Positions 40,480 to 49,303 of a DNA stretch of 64,000 nucleotides are shown here, in pieces. Within the stretch, counting starts at the first letter, position 1; each line of letters starts with the position of its first letter. The stretch covers positions 186,001-250,000 of the forward strand of contig NZ_JFGT01000005.1 in assembly GCF_000599885.1 (NCBI RefSeq). Reading direction: 5' to 3'. The stretch comes from Pantoea sp. IMH (GTDB lineage: Bacteria; Pseudomonadota; Gammaproteobacteria; Enterobacterales; Enterobacteriaceae). Under the pieces are notes generated by a model. The model made no database searches and was not told where the DNA came from. It worked only from the letters and a program-made list of their open reading frames with translations. Made by a program: the position numbers and the translations under genes.

Positions 40480-40948
40480 GGTAATGACTCCAATTTATTG
40501 GTAATAGTTTATCGTCAGATAATGCCCGATGACTTTGCCATGCAGTTCCACCGATTTTGAGAACGACAGCGACTTCCTGCCCAGCCTTGCCAGATGCTGC
40601 CTCAGATTCAGGTTATGCCGCTCAATTCGCTGCGTGTATCGCTTGCTGATGACGTGCAGCTTTCCCTTCAGACGTGACTCATACAGCGGCCATCCGTCAG
40701 TCATCCATACCATCACGTCAAAAGCCGACAACAGACTTAAAAGACGCTCCAGTGTGGCTTTGGTGCGAGCACCAAGAACGTGTGCCATGACCGTCTTGCG
40801 TATCCTGTCATACGTATAAAACAGCCAGCGTTGGTTACGCACAATGCCTTCAGTAGCGGAGCAGGAGGGGCAGCAGACGGCGACGGAAGCCACAGGAGCA
40901 CCTCAAAAACACCATCATATATTAAATCAGTAAGTTAGTAGCATTACC
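40480..40948 (-). mobile_element. Internally deleted IS1-family element
   Basis: 469 bp with recognisable IS1 ends. The right end (GGTAATGACTCCAATTTATT at 40480) and the left end (reverse strand GGTAATGCTACTAACTTACT from 40948) match IS1 terminal repeats from memory, and the leader with ATGATGGTGTTTTTGAGGTG is present. A full IS1 is about 768 bp, so roughly 300 bp are missing from the middle. No 8-9 bp target duplication flanks it; instead the inverted repeat continues outward (AAAAGC / GCTTTT). The element cannot move on its own because the transposase lacks part of its catalytic domain. Confidence 0.92.
40495..40893 (-). pseudogene. In-frame InsA-InsB deletion fusion of IS1 transposase
   Basis: A 132-residue open frame. 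Residues 1 to about 20 ([20 protein letters not shown]) are the zinc-finger start of InsA. They run directly into the C-terminal part of InsB from QRWLFYTYD, including [15 protein letters not shown] and [12 protein letters not shown]. The middle, with the InsA helix-turn-helix and the first catalytic Asp of InsB, is gone. It keeps frame through the deletion but should be catalytically dead. If made, it could in principle still bind IS1 partners; that is speculation. Confidence 0.88.
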
Positions 40949-41197
40949 GCTTTTGCCGTTGAGTATATCAAAGGCGCTTTTGCGGGGCTGGATGAATAAA
41001 ATGGTGAAGTGCTATTCCTGTTAGCTTTACGCCGCCTGGTTGAGGCTCGAGGTGGGGTTAGTAAAATTGCCGCCGAAACCGAACTGAATCGCGAAACGCG
41101 CTATAGAACGCTTTCTGAGCGCGGCAATCCCACTATCAGCACCACTAAAAAAATAATCAATGCGGCGGGTATTCATTTTGCTGAGTTGACCGGGTGA
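40949..41197 (+). pseudogene. Remnant of a HigA-like addiction-module antitoxin
   Basis: The plus strand reads EYIKGAFAGLDE, a TAA stop (40997), NGEVLFLLALRRLVEARGGVSK, then IAAETELNRETRYRTLSERG and NPTISTTKKIINAAGIHFAE to a stop at 41197. This is the helix-turn-helix end of the COG3636-type antitoxin family. The N-terminus is cut off by the IS1 element and there is an in-frame stop, so it is broken twice. A shorter frame starts at 41009 (62 residues). No cognate RelE/HigB-like toxin is seen next to it. Confidence 0.7.
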
Positions 41198-41256
41198 ATA
41201 AACTACTCGCCACGTTGCGCAGCAGCGAGCATTGCTGGTTATTCAAACCTTAGCCA

Positions 41257-42438
41257 TTAAAATCCAACCACCATCGCTTGCGGTGAAAAAATATCTTTGA
41301 ATCCTTCGCGCACCAGTGATTCCGGGCTGATTTCAGCGATGGTTTTAGCGCCGGTCAGCGTCATCGCCACACGCATCTCTTTTTCAATTAAGTTCAGCAG
41401 ATTGGTTACACCGGCCTGGCCATGGGTTGCCAACGCATACAAATAAGCGCGGCCTAACAGACAGGTGTCGGCTCCAAGCGCAATCATGCGCACCACATCC
41501 AGCCCACTGCGGATACCACTATCGGCAAGAATCGCGATATCGCCTTTGACGGCATCGGCAATGGCGGGCAGGGCGCGGCAGGATGAAAGCACACCATCGA
41601 GTTGGCGGCCACCGTGGTTTGATACCACTATCCCATTAGCGCCAAAGCGCACCGCATCTTTCGCATCTTGCGGGTCGAGAATGCCTTTAATGATCATTGG
41701 GCCATCCCAGAATTCACGGATCCACTCCAGGTCACTCCAGGAAATTGATGGGTCGAAATTATTCGCCAGCCAGCCAATGTAATCTTCGAGCCCGGTGGGT
41801 TTCCCCAGATATGTTGAGATATTCCCTAAATCATGCGGGCGACCGTTCAGGCCCACGTCCCACGCCCATTGCGGATGCGTCACCGCTTGCCAGTAACGGC
41901 GCAATGCAGCATGTTGCCCGCTCATACCAGAATGCGCATCGCGATAACGCGCTCCTGGTGTTGGCATATCGACGGTAAACACAAGCGTTGAACACCCGGC
42001 AGCTTTCGCACGCTCCAGCGCATTACGCATGAAGCCACGGTCTTTTAAGACATAAAGTTGAAACCACATCGGGCGGTCGATTGCAGGTGCCACTTCTTCA
42101 ATCGGACACACAGAAACAGTAGAAAGCGTAAATGGAATGCCTTTCGCTGCAGCCGCTTTGGCCGCCTGCACTTCGCCACGGCGGGCATACATTCCGCATA
42201 ACCCAACGGGAGCGAGCGCTACGGGCATCGACAGCGTTTCGTTAAACAGTTTGGTTTCAAGGCTTAACGCGGACATGTTTTTAAGTACGCGCTGCTTTAA
42301 CGCCACTTCTGCCAGATCGTCAACGTTGCGACGTAGCGTGTGTTCGGCATAGGCACCACCGTCAATATAGTGGAATAGAAATGGCGGCAGAATACGCTTT
42401 GCAGCGGCGCGGTAGTCAGATGCAGCGGAAATAATCAT
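41257..42438 (-). CDS. lldD: L-lactate dehydrogenase (FMN, quinone-linked)
   Basis: 393 residues of the FMN-dependent alpha-hydroxy-acid oxidase family, close to E. coli LldD ([20 protein letters not shown]). FMN and substrate residues occur in [12 protein letters not shown], with the catalytic His, and in [20 protein letters not shown]. It oxidises L-lactate to pyruvate and passes electrons to the quinone pool. The C-terminal 15 residues differ from E. coli. It overlaps lldR by 4 nt and is the last gene of lldPRD. Confidence 0.97.
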   Translation of the reverse strand: MIISAASDYRAAAKRILPPFLFHYIDGGAYAEHTLRRNVDDLAEVALKQRVLKNMSALSLETKLFNETLSMPVALAPVGLCGMYARRGEVQAAKAAAAKGIPFTLSTVSVCPIEEVAPAIDRPMWFQLYVLKDRGFMRNALERAKAAGCSTLVFTVDMPTPGARYRDAHSGMSGQHAALRRYWQAVTHPQWAWDVGLNGRPHDLGNISTYLGKPTGLEDYIGWLANNFDPSISWSDLEWIREFWDGPMIIKGILDPQDAKDAVRFGANGIVVSNHGGRQLDGVLSSCRALPAIADAVKGDIAILADSGIRSGLDVVRMIALGADTCLLGRAYLYALATHGQAGVTNLLNLIEKEMRVAMTLTGAKTIAEISPESLVREGFKDIFSPQAMVVGF

Positions 42439-43220
42439 GGATTTGCGTCCCTTAAAACGTCGGTGTCTTCATCAGGCAGGCGGCTGATTCGCGCCTGTCG
42501 CGCTTCGTCTTCATGCAGGTTTTTAATGGTGGTGTGGACAAACCCGAGGTGCTTTTTCGCCGCCAGGCGAGCGCGTTCCGGGTCTCCTACCAGAATGGCC
42601 TGCAACAGTTCGTTATGCTGTTCGGTAAGCCCAGCAAAAATAGCCGGCACGGTGTACATACGCTGGCGGCTGTGCATCACCGAAGATTGCAGTAAATCGA
42701 AAAAACCGCGCATCGTCTGGAGTAGCACGATGTTGTGTGAGGCTTCGGCAATGGCCAGGTGAAAGCGCACGTCAGCCTGGGCCGCGAGATCTGGAACGTC
42801 GCTTTCTTTGAATTTTAGCGTGGCGTCAAAACAGGCGATGAGCTTCTCTTTATCGGCAGGTGTTGCCCGTTGAGCGGCATACCATGCGGTGATGGCTTCT
42901 ATCGCGTGGCGTGCTTCTAAAATGTCGTAACGGTAATTGGGGTCATCTTCCACCAGCGTTTTCAACGGCTGGACGATTCGTTGTTCTGACCACGCCTGAA
43001 CTTCGTGGCGCACAAAAGTACCGCCACCGCGGCGACTAATTAGAATGCCTTCGCTAATCAGCTTTTGAATTGCTTCGCGAATTGATGACCGCGATACCCC
43101 CATTTCAGCCGCAAGCTGGCGTTCGGCGGGCAACCGCATGCCCGCCTCCAGTTTACGCTCACTAATTAATACTTTAACGCGCTCGACCAGGTGGTCGGCC
43201 AGGCGCGGTTGAGTGGTCAT
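42435..43220 (-). CDS. lldR: L-lactate-responsive regulator LldR (GntR/FadR type)
   Basis: 261 residues: a GntR winged helix-turn-helix (about 8-75, [26 protein letters not shown]) and a C-terminal FCD ligand domain. It regulates lldPRD according to L-lactate and should bind the two operators upstream of lldP. It overlaps lldP by 1 nt and lldD by 4 nt. Confidence 0.96.
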   Translation of the reverse strand: MTTQPRLADHLVERVKVLISERKLEAGMRLPAERQLAAEMGVSRSSIREAIQKLISEGILISRRGGGTFVRHEVQAWSEQRIVQPLKTLVEDDPNYRYDILEARHAIEAITAWYAAQRATPADKEKLIACFDATLKFKESDVPDLAAQADVRFHLAIAEASHNIVLLQTMRGFFDLLQSSVMHSRQRMYTVPAIFAGLTEQHNELLQAILVGDPERARLAAKKHLGFVHTTIKNLHEDEARQARISRLPDEDTDVLRDANP

Positions 43221-44875
43221 CAGGGAATCATCCAGGTTAAAACATAAGCCTGAAGTGTGGTGATGACACCGACCATACAGGTGAAAATCAGGCTGTGTTT
43301 GACGGTAAAACGGAACAAGTCCGATTCCCTACCCACCAGGCCAACAGCGGCACAGGCGATAGCGATAGACTGCGGCGAAATCATTTTGCCAGTGACGCCA
43401 CCGGTAGTGTTGGCGGCAACCAGCAGCAAGTCAGACACACCAATTTGTTGCGCGGTCGTGGCTTGTAGCGCAGCGAACAAGGCGTTTGATGACGTATCGG
43501 AGCCGGTCAGGAACACACCTAACCAGCCAAGGAATGGTGAGAAGAAGGTAAAGGCATGGCCGGTGTGCGCCAGTGCGAGTGCGAGCGTTGCCGAAAGGCC
43601 TGAGTAGTTGGAGATAAACGCAAAGGCTAACACCATGCCGATGGAGTAAATCGGAAGCGCCAGTTCTTTAAGTGTTTCACCGAATGTCTCAATCGCTGCT
43701 TTTGGCTTCATGCGCAGGTAAACCATGGAAATGAGTGCCGCAACCAGAATCGCGGTGCCCGTTGCGGAGAACCAGTCAAATTTGTATACCGCTGCATAGG
43801 CCATGCTTTGTGCCACAACCGGTGGCATTTTGACGACCATTTTGTCGAGGAACGGCACGGAGATATTGAATACCCAGTCAGCCATTGCGCCGCCCGGCGC
43901 AAACAGTGCTTTGAACGGGGGAATACTCCACAAGGTGACGGTTGCCGTCAGAAAGATAAATGGCATCCAGGCGCGAATCACCTGGCCTGCGGTATAGTTT
44001 TTGCGGACGAGTGTCTGGTCAGTCACCGACGCGCCAATATCGCCAAAACGGAAAATGTGAACTGGCTTCCAGACGCGCAGAAACGTGGTCAAACACACCA
44101 GTGAAACCAGTGAGGAGATAATATCCGGCAGTTCTGGCCCCAGGAAATTTGAGCTAAGGTATTGCGCGATAGCAAACGAACCGCCCGCGACGATAACCGC
44201 AGGCCATGTCTCTTTAATGCCTCGCCACCCATCCATAATTGCCATGATCCAGAACAGCACAATCATGGTCAGGAACGGTAACTGGCGGCCGACCATCTGG
44301 CCGATTTCAAAGCTGTCGAGCCCGGTGACCTGGCCTGCGACGATAATAGGAATTCCCATTGCTCCAAACGCCACCGGAGCGGTGTTCACAATCAGGCAAA
44401 GACCTGCGGCATACAGCGGGTTAAAGCCGAGGCCAACCAGCAATGCGGCGGTAATCGCCACCGGAGCACCAAAACCTGCGGCCCCTTCAAGGAATGCACC
44501 GAAGCAGAAGCCAACAATCAGCATTTGCAGGCGTTGGTCAGGAGTAATGGAAAGAATCGACGAGCGGATAATGTCGAATTGCCCCGTTTTCACCGAGATT
44601 TTATAGACGAAAACGGCGGCGATAATAATCCAGGCAATCGGCCACAGCCCGTAGAAGAAACCGTACACCACAGACGATAACGCGCGGTCAAACGGCATAC
44701 GGTAGAAAAATAATGCGACTAACAAGGCCAGGCCGACGGTAACTGTGGCGGCGGTGTAACCCTTCATACGCAGTTTAATCAATGCGAAGAAGAAGAAAAT
44801 AATCGGAATAGCGGCGATGAGGCTCGATAGCCAGATGTTACCTGCGGGGTCGTAGACTTGTTGCCAGGCTTGCAT
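43220..44875 (-). CDS. lldP: L-lactate permease LldP
   Basis: 551-residue inner-membrane symporter of the LctP family with about 12-14 helices, nearly collinear with E. coli LldP ([37 protein letters not shown]). It takes up L- and D-lactate and glycolate with protons. First gene of lldP-lldR-lldD, preceded by operators and an ArcA-like box. E. coli has this operon elsewhere on the chromosome (near 81 min), not beside yheS. Confidence 0.97.
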   Translation of the reverse strand: MQAWQQVYDPAGNIWLSSLIAAIPIIFFFFALIKLRMKGYTAATVTVGLALLVALFFYRMPFDRALSSVVYGFFYGLWPIAWIIIAAVFVYKISVKTGQFDIIRSSILSITPDQRLQMLIVGFCFGAFLEGAAGFGAPVAITAALLVGLGFNPLYAAGLCLIVNTAPVAFGAMGIPIIVAGQVTGLDSFEIGQMVGRQLPFLTMIVLFWIMAIMDGWRGIKETWPAVIVAGGSFAIAQYLSSNFLGPELPDIISSLVSLVCLTTFLRVWKPVHIFRFGDIGASVTDQTLVRKNYTAGQVIRAWMPFIFLTATVTLWSIPPFKALFAPGGAMADWVFNISVPFLDKMVVKMPPVVAQSMAYAAVYKFDWFSATGTAILVAALISMVYLRMKPKAAIETFGETLKELALPIYSIGMVLAFAFISNYSGLSATLALALAHTGHAFTFFSPFLGWLGVFLTGSDTSSNALFAALQATTAQQIGVSDLLLVAANTTGGVTGKMISPQSIAIACAAVGLVGRESDLFRFTVKHSLIFTCMVGVITTLQAYVLTWMIP

Positions 44876-44921
44876 GAAGGGACTCTCCAGAACGTGATGT
44901 GTTTATTATTATTATTCGCTT

Positions 44922-44941
44922 GATTGGTAGGACCAATATTG
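44922..44941 (-). promoter_or_regulatory. LldR operator, promoter-proximal copy
   Basis: GATTGGTAGGACCAATATTG, a palindromic core ATTGGT-AG-ACCAAT-like, 47 nt before the lldP start. An identical 20-mer recurs at 45047. The pair fits the two LldR operators (O1 and O2) that flank the E. coli lldP promoter. Confidence 0.82.
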
Positions 44942-44966
44942 CGATGTAGGGTAAGTTTACGTAAAG

Positions 44967-44982
44967 GTTAATCTCTTGTTAA
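44967..44982 (+). promoter_or_regulatory. ArcA-like box in the lldP promoter region
   Basis: GTTAATCTCTTGTTAA, two GTTAA repeats 11 bp apart, matches the ArcA consensus GTTAATTAAATGTTAA at most positions. ArcA represses lldPRD in E. coli under low oxygen. The site lies between the two LldR operators, where the promoter should be. Confidence 0.6.
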
Positions 44983-45046
44983 TTTATGGCAATGTTACTG
45001 TTGCATTTTTTTGCCGTTATGCCCAAAGAGGTCACATTTTTGGTGG

Positions 45047-45066
45047 GATTGGTAGGACCAATATTG
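45047..45066 (-). promoter_or_regulatory. LldR operator, distal copy
   Basis: The same 20-mer GATTGGTAGGACCAATATTG as at 44922, centre to centre 125 bp. In E. coli the two operators are about 127 bp apart. This copy falls right at the junction with the PepSY remnant, so it marks the outer edge of the intact lld segment. Confidence 0.82.
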
Positions 45067-45790
45067 GCGGCGATAAACAGTAACAGGCTGACGCCCATTA
45101 CCGGCAGGCAGTAGCCGAAAAGCAACGCGATTATCACCACACCTGCACGCCGCGCACCAGGCAGTACCAGCCATGCCTCACACAGGGTTTGTGCGGGGTT
45201 GCTCGCAGAAACCGCCGGACGTTTTAACCACCGCATGCGATAACCGAAAATCACCATCGCGCACAGACCCAAACCAAACGCTGCCAATAACAACTGGTTT
45301 GCCAGCCCGAAAAGTACGCCCATGTGGGCATCAATTCCCCAACGAGTGAGCTTGGCCACTAACGGGAAATCAGCAAACCGGGTGCGGTCAATCACCCGGA
45401 AAGTCGTAGGATTGACGGCTGCGGTATCGACGTGTGTCGGCCAGGCGCGGTCGATTTCAGTCACCGTCCAGGTTTTATCTGCCGGGCAAGAAAGGCGAAT
45501 CTCTATTTTGTTTGATTCAATACCAGCTGCGCGTAGCGGCAAGTACGTTATCCCAGATATTGTCATCTGTTTGCGGCATCACCATGCCAGGCATCATGGC
45601 GTGGTGTTCTGCGTGTGGGTCGTGGTGCGGCTGCACGGTTTGTGCGACTAATGCAGTATTTACCTGTGGTGTCATCCAGCCCAGAGCGCCTCGTATCTTG
45701 TCGATATTTCCGCCTGCCCATTGCGACCAGGTGAGTCCGGTGGCATTACGCTATTCAATAAACAGATCACACCAACCATGAGCCATACAA
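45067..45790 (-). pseudogene. Frameshifted remnant of a PepSY-domain membrane protein
   Basis: Reading right to left on the minus strand, three frames each hold a piece of one protein: VWLMVGVICLLNS (from 45788), then ATGLTWSQWAGGNIDKIRG through MPQTDDNIWDNVLAAT (45744 to about 45540), then AGIESNKIEIRLSCP through MGVLFGLANQLLLAAF to the helix LPVMGVSLLLFIAA. These are typical of PepSY-associated TM proteins (PiuB-like, linked to siderophore or metal loci). Two frameshifts and the missing N-terminal part make it a pseudogene. The last frame stays open to 44979 through the distal LldR operator, but residues after about 45067 are not family sequence. Confidence 0.75.
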
Positions 45791-45791
45791 T

Positions 45792-45983
45792 CTACTTCTT
45801 AACGTCAATCCCCAACCGCTCTAACTCTTTCCGTCCAAGCGTCTTCAACCAGTTCCCAAGACTCATCCCCGCCGCTTTCGCTGCAACTTCAAACTGTGCT
45901 TTCAGCTCAGGTGCGATCCGGATCTGAAATGTTGGAGAAAGCCCGGTTCCCTTAGGGTTTTTGTCATATTTGAGCGTTGACAT
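45792..45983 (-). CDS. Small DUF3950/YlcI-YnfO-like protein
   Basis: 63 residues starting MSTLKYDKNPKGTGLSPTF. The segment FQIRIAPELKAQFEVAAKAA and the following GMSLGNWLKTLGRKELE resemble ribbon-helix-helix-type proteins of the YlcI/YnfO family found in prophages and islands. A DNA-binding or antitoxin-like role is inferred. A GTG 12 nt upstream is an alternative start; GAGGAG precedes both. It is divergent from the 176-residue gene at 46116. Its 3' end abuts the PepSY remnant. Confidence 0.6.
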   Translation of the reverse strand: MSTLKYDKNPKGTGLSPTFQIRIAPELKAQFEVAAKAAGMSLGNWLKTLGRKELERLGIDVKK

Positions 45984-46115
45984 GCAGCAGCGCACTCCTC
46001 AGTATAATATCCGTATCGTACGTACACTTCGACGATATTTATTCTTGAGCAACGCCCCGGCAGTGGTGCAACACATACCGAGGCGTTTAACCAAAACGTT
46101 AAAGGAGTTAACGCA

Positions 46116-46646
46116 ATGGCTGTTTCCGATAGTACCACAACCACCCGCCCTGAAATCATCTGTCCGGTGCCAGAATGTGAGCCATCTTTCGACACGCTTC
46201 TGAAAATGCCCCTCGGCACGGCGATGGATCTCTTCCAGATCCTCGACTGCTGCCAGAACCTTGTCGATGCGCTTATTGATACCAGTGATAACCAAAGTCG
46301 CATGGCGCTTTGCGGCAGATTGTATGCTGCGCTGATGGTTTTAGAGGTGCTGCTGAAGGCGCCGCTGCCGGGATATCTGATTGAGCGCTTAACGGTAGAA
46401 AAGGCGGAAGAAGAGGGCTGTCACCGCCCGCTCCCGACAGACTCTGAAACCCTGAGGGGATATTGCGCGGCATTAATCCTGCTGTTATTACAGCGTCAGC
46501 AGATGCCAGAGCAGGAAGAACAGATCGCCGGTTTGCTGTATGAGCTGATCGGCGTCCTGAATGAGGATTTAAAAGCGCCACGATTTGTCAGGACCGCCGA
46601 CGGAATAACCATGATCAGCCGCGTTATAAAAGCTGAGGTTCATTAA
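46116..46646 (+). CDS. Unrecognised 176-residue accessory protein
   Basis: A clear gene with an AAAGGAG site 9 nt before the ATG, but I do not recognise its family. It is acidic, largely helical and leucine-rich (AALMVLEVLLKAPLPGYLIE; CAALILLLLQRQQMPEQEEQ). The N-terminus contains a CPVPEC pair and further Cys (DCCQNL). There is no signal peptide; the leucine-rich stretches look like amphipathic helices rather than membrane spans. It is divergent from the DUF3950-like gene with only about 130 nt between, an arrangement seen for prophage or island regulatory pairs. Confidence 0.65.
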   Translation: MAVSDSTTTTRPEIICPVPECEPSFDTLLKMPLGTAMDLFQILDCCQNLVDALIDTSDNQSRMALCGRLYAALMVLEVLLKAPLPGYLIERLTVEKAEEEGCHRPLPTDSETLRGYCAALILLLLQRQQMPEQEEQIAGLLYELIGVLNEDLKAPRFVRTADGITMISRVIKAEVH

Positions 46647-46656
46647 CTGAGAGCTG

Positions 46657-46686
46657 GGCGGATAAGTTTGCTTTATCCGCCTTAAA
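46657..46686 (+). terminator. Hairpin after the 176-residue gene
   Basis: GGCGGATAAG / CTTTATCCGCC with a short loop, followed by TTAAAT. The T-run is weak. yheS converges from the right. Confidence 0.55.
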
Positions 46687-46728
46687 TATATTCCGTCAAC
46701 TGCGTAATGGGTCGCACTACGGACCTAT

Positions 46729-48630
46729 TCAGGCGGTCAGCATCGCTTCCAGCTGTTCCTGTGCATCCAGCCACGCCATTTCACATTCTTCCAGGGCGGA
46801 TTTCGCTTCGGCCTGCTGCTGCAGTGCCGCCGTCAGCTCCGTTTTGCGGCTCTGATCGTAAAGCGCGGTGTCCGCGAGACGGGTTTCCGCATCGGCAAGC
46901 GTGGCGTTGAGTTTTTCCATCTGCTTTTCCAGTTTGTCGATCTGTTTACGCAGCGGCTGCGTTTGCGTACGCAGTTCAGCTTCACGACGTTTCTGATCTT
47001 TTCTGGCCTGCGCGCTGTTGCCGCTCTCCTGTTTAGGTTCGGCTGTGGCGCTGGTCTGCTTCTGCTGATCGCTCAGCCACTGCTGATAATCTTCCAGATC
47101 GCCATCAAAAGCCTCAACTTTGCCGTCATGCACCAGATAAAGATCGTCGGTTGTGGATCGCAGCAGGTGACGATCGTGCGAGACCACCACTAAGGCACCC
47201 TCGAAATCGATCAGCGCTTCCGTCAGCGCCTGACGCATATCCAGATCCAGATGGTTGGTCGGCTCATCAAGCAGCAGCAGGTTAGGGCGCTGCCAGACGA
47301 TTAACGCCAGCACCAGCCGCGCTTTTTCACCACCGGAGAAACGTTCGGTCTGCTCCGTCACTTTGTCGCCCTGGAAACCAAAACCGCCCAGATAGTCACG
47401 CAGCTGCTGCTCAAGAACCTTCGGCGCCAGGCGCACGAGGTGCTGCAACGGCGATTCATCTGCCCGCAGGAACTCCAGCTGATGCTGAGCGAAGTAACCC
47501 AGCTTGATCCCTTTTGCCAGGCCAATGTCACCTTTAAGCGGCGCCAGTTCGCCCGCCAGCAGCTTGATCAGCGTCGATTTCCCGGCGCCGTTACGGCCCA
47601 GCAGGCCGATGCGGGAACCAGGAACCAGATTAAGCTTGATGGAATCCAGAATGGTGCGCTCGCCGTAGCCTGCGCTGACCTTCTCCATATTCAGCAGCGG
47701 ATTGGGCAGGCTTTCCGGCGCGCGGAAACTGAAGGTGAAGGGGTTGTCGACGTGGGCCGGGGCAATCAGCTCCATACGCTCAAGCATCTTGATTCTGCTT
47801 TGCGCCTGCTTGGCCTTGCTGGCCTTGGCCTTAAAGCGATCGATAAAGCTTTGCAGGTGAGCCACTTTCTGCTGCTGATTTTCAAACATCGACTGCTGCT
47901 GCGACAGCTTGGTGGCACGCTGAATTTCAAACGAGCTGTAGTTGCCGGTGTACTCGAAAATCGTCTGCTGTTCGATGTGCAGAATTTTGTCGACGACCGG
48001 ATCAAGAAAGTCCCGGTCGTGAGAAATCAGAATCAGTGTGCCCTGATAGCTTTTCAGCCAGCGCTCAAGCCAGATAACGGCATCAAGATCCAGGTGGTTA
48101 GTCGGCTCATCCAGCAGCAGCAGATCAGAACGGCAAATCAGCGCCTGCGCCAGGTTAAGGCGCATCCGCCAGCCGCCGGAGAAATCGCTGACCGGCCGCT
48201 GAAGCTGATCCTGGGTAAAGCCCAGGCCGTTAAGCAGGCTTGCTGCGCGGGACTGCATGGTCCAGGCCTGAATCGCATCCAGCTTGCCGTGAAGGGTGGC
48301 GATGGCGTTGCCGTCATCGGCCTCGTTGGCCCGCGCCAGATCGGATTCGAGCTGGCGGAACTCGCGATCGCCGTCGATCACATAATCGATAGCTGGTTTG
48401 CTCAGGGCTGGCGTTTCCTGATTCACCCAGGCGAGCGACCAGTTACTGGGATAGGTGAAGCTGCCGGCATCGGCGCTTATCTCGTTCTTAAGCAGCGACA
48501 GCAGCGTGGATTTGCCGCAGCCGTTTTTCCCCACCAGCCCCACTTTCTGACCGGGATTGATCGTGGCCGTGGCGTTATCCAGCAGTACGCGGACACCGCG
48601 TCGAATTTGTAATGAGGAGAAGACAATCAT
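46729..48630 (-). CDS. yheS: ABC-F family ATPase YheS
   Basis: 633 residues with two ATP-binding domains and no membrane segments, the ABC-F plan. Walker A motifs are GLVGKNGCGKST and GLLGRNGAGKST; signature motifs are SGGWRMRLNLAQAL and SGGEKARLVLAL; Walker B motifs are LLLLDEPTNHLDLD in both. The inter-domain linker (about 240-310) and a C-terminal coiled coil (about 545-630) are present. ABC-F proteins act on the ribosome; YheS is implicated in relieving nascent-chain stalling. Start 48630 (MIVFSSLQIRRG) is chosen by conservation. Divergent from kefG. Confidence 0.96.
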   Translation of the reverse strand: MIVFSSLQIRRGVRVLLDNATATINPGQKVGLVGKNGCGKSTLLSLLKNEISADAGSFTYPSNWSLAWVNQETPALSKPAIDYVIDGDREFRQLESDLARANEADDGNAIATLHGKLDAIQAWTMQSRAASLLNGLGFTQDQLQRPVSDFSGGWRMRLNLAQALICRSDLLLLDEPTNHLDLDAVIWLERWLKSYQGTLILISHDRDFLDPVVDKILHIEQQTIFEYTGNYSSFEIQRATKLSQQQSMFENQQQKVAHLQSFIDRFKAKASKAKQAQSRIKMLERMELIAPAHVDNPFTFSFRAPESLPNPLLNMEKVSAGYGERTILDSIKLNLVPGSRIGLLGRNGAGKSTLIKLLAGELAPLKGDIGLAKGIKLGYFAQHQLEFLRADESPLQHLVRLAPKVLEQQLRDYLGGFGFQGDKVTEQTERFSGGEKARLVLALIVWQRPNLLLLDEPTNHLDLDMRQALTEALIDFEGALVVVSHDRHLLRSTTDDLYLVHDGKVEAFDGDLEDYQQWLSDQQKQTSATAEPKQESGNSAQARKDQKRREAELRTQTQPLRKQIDKLEKQMEKLNATLADAETRLADTALYDQSRKTELTAALQQQAEAKSALEECEMAWLDAQEQLEAMLTA

Positions 48631-48748
48631 AAGCGCCGTTGTATAAGAATATGTTAAATTAAACGTCAATTTTGTTTTCGGGATCCAGGATTCCGTTACG
48701 TCGGGCATGGTAGCGGAAATTCCCCGCTGTGACGACGATTTGGAGGGG

Positions 48749-49303
48749 ATGATGTTGCAGCCACCCAAAGTTTTGCTGCTTTACGCTCATCCGGAATCAC
48801 AAGACTCGATTGCCAATCGCGTTTTGCTACAGCCGGCTTGGGAACTGCCTCACGTAACGGTGCACGACCTTTACGCGCACTACCCGGATTTTTTTATCGA
48901 TATTCACCACGAACAACGGCTGCTTCGTGAGCATGACATCATCATTTTCCAGCATCCGCTTTATACCTATAGCTGCCCGGCACTCCTGAAAGAGTGGCTG
49001 GACCGTGTGCTGTCGCGCGGTTTTGCCAGCGGGCCCGGCGGCAATATGCTGGAAGGTAAATACTGGCGTAGCGTTATCACCACCGGCGAGCCGGAGGCGG
49101 CGTACCATCAGGAAGGGCTGAACCGCTATCCGATGTCTGACATTATGCGTCCGTTTGAGCTGACCGCGCAGATGTGCAGAATGCACTGGCTGACGCCAAT
49201 GATCATCTACTGGGCGCGACGCCAGACAGCAGACGAAATGAAAAAAATTGCACGCGCCTATGGCGACTGGCTCGCGTCGCCGTTGCCTAACGGAGGCCTC
49301 TGA
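48749..49303 (+). CDS. kefG: KefB ancillary quinone oxidoreductase KefG
   Basis: 184-residue flavodoxin-like NAD(P)H quinone reductase that is needed for full KefB activity. [12 protein letters not shown] and [21 protein letters not shown] are typical. The ATG at 48749 follows TTGGAGGGG; a second ATG is adjacent at 48752. It ends directly at the kefB start (TGA then ATG), so the two are co-translated. Confidence 0.95.
   Translation: MMLQPPKVLLLYAHPESQDSIANRVLLQPAWELPHVTVHDLYAHYPDFFIDIHHEQRLLREHDIIIFQHPLYTYSCPALLKEWLDRVLSRGFASGPGGNMLEGKYWRSVITTGEPEAAYHQEGLNRYPMSDIMRPFELTAQMCRMHWLTPMIIYWARRQTADEMKKIARAYGDWLASPLPNGGL

Noticed and set aside
44979..45066. C-terminal part of the PepSY frame through the distal LldR operator
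   Set aside because: These codons come from lld regulatory DNA (NIGPTNP is the operator read as protein), not from the PepSY family.
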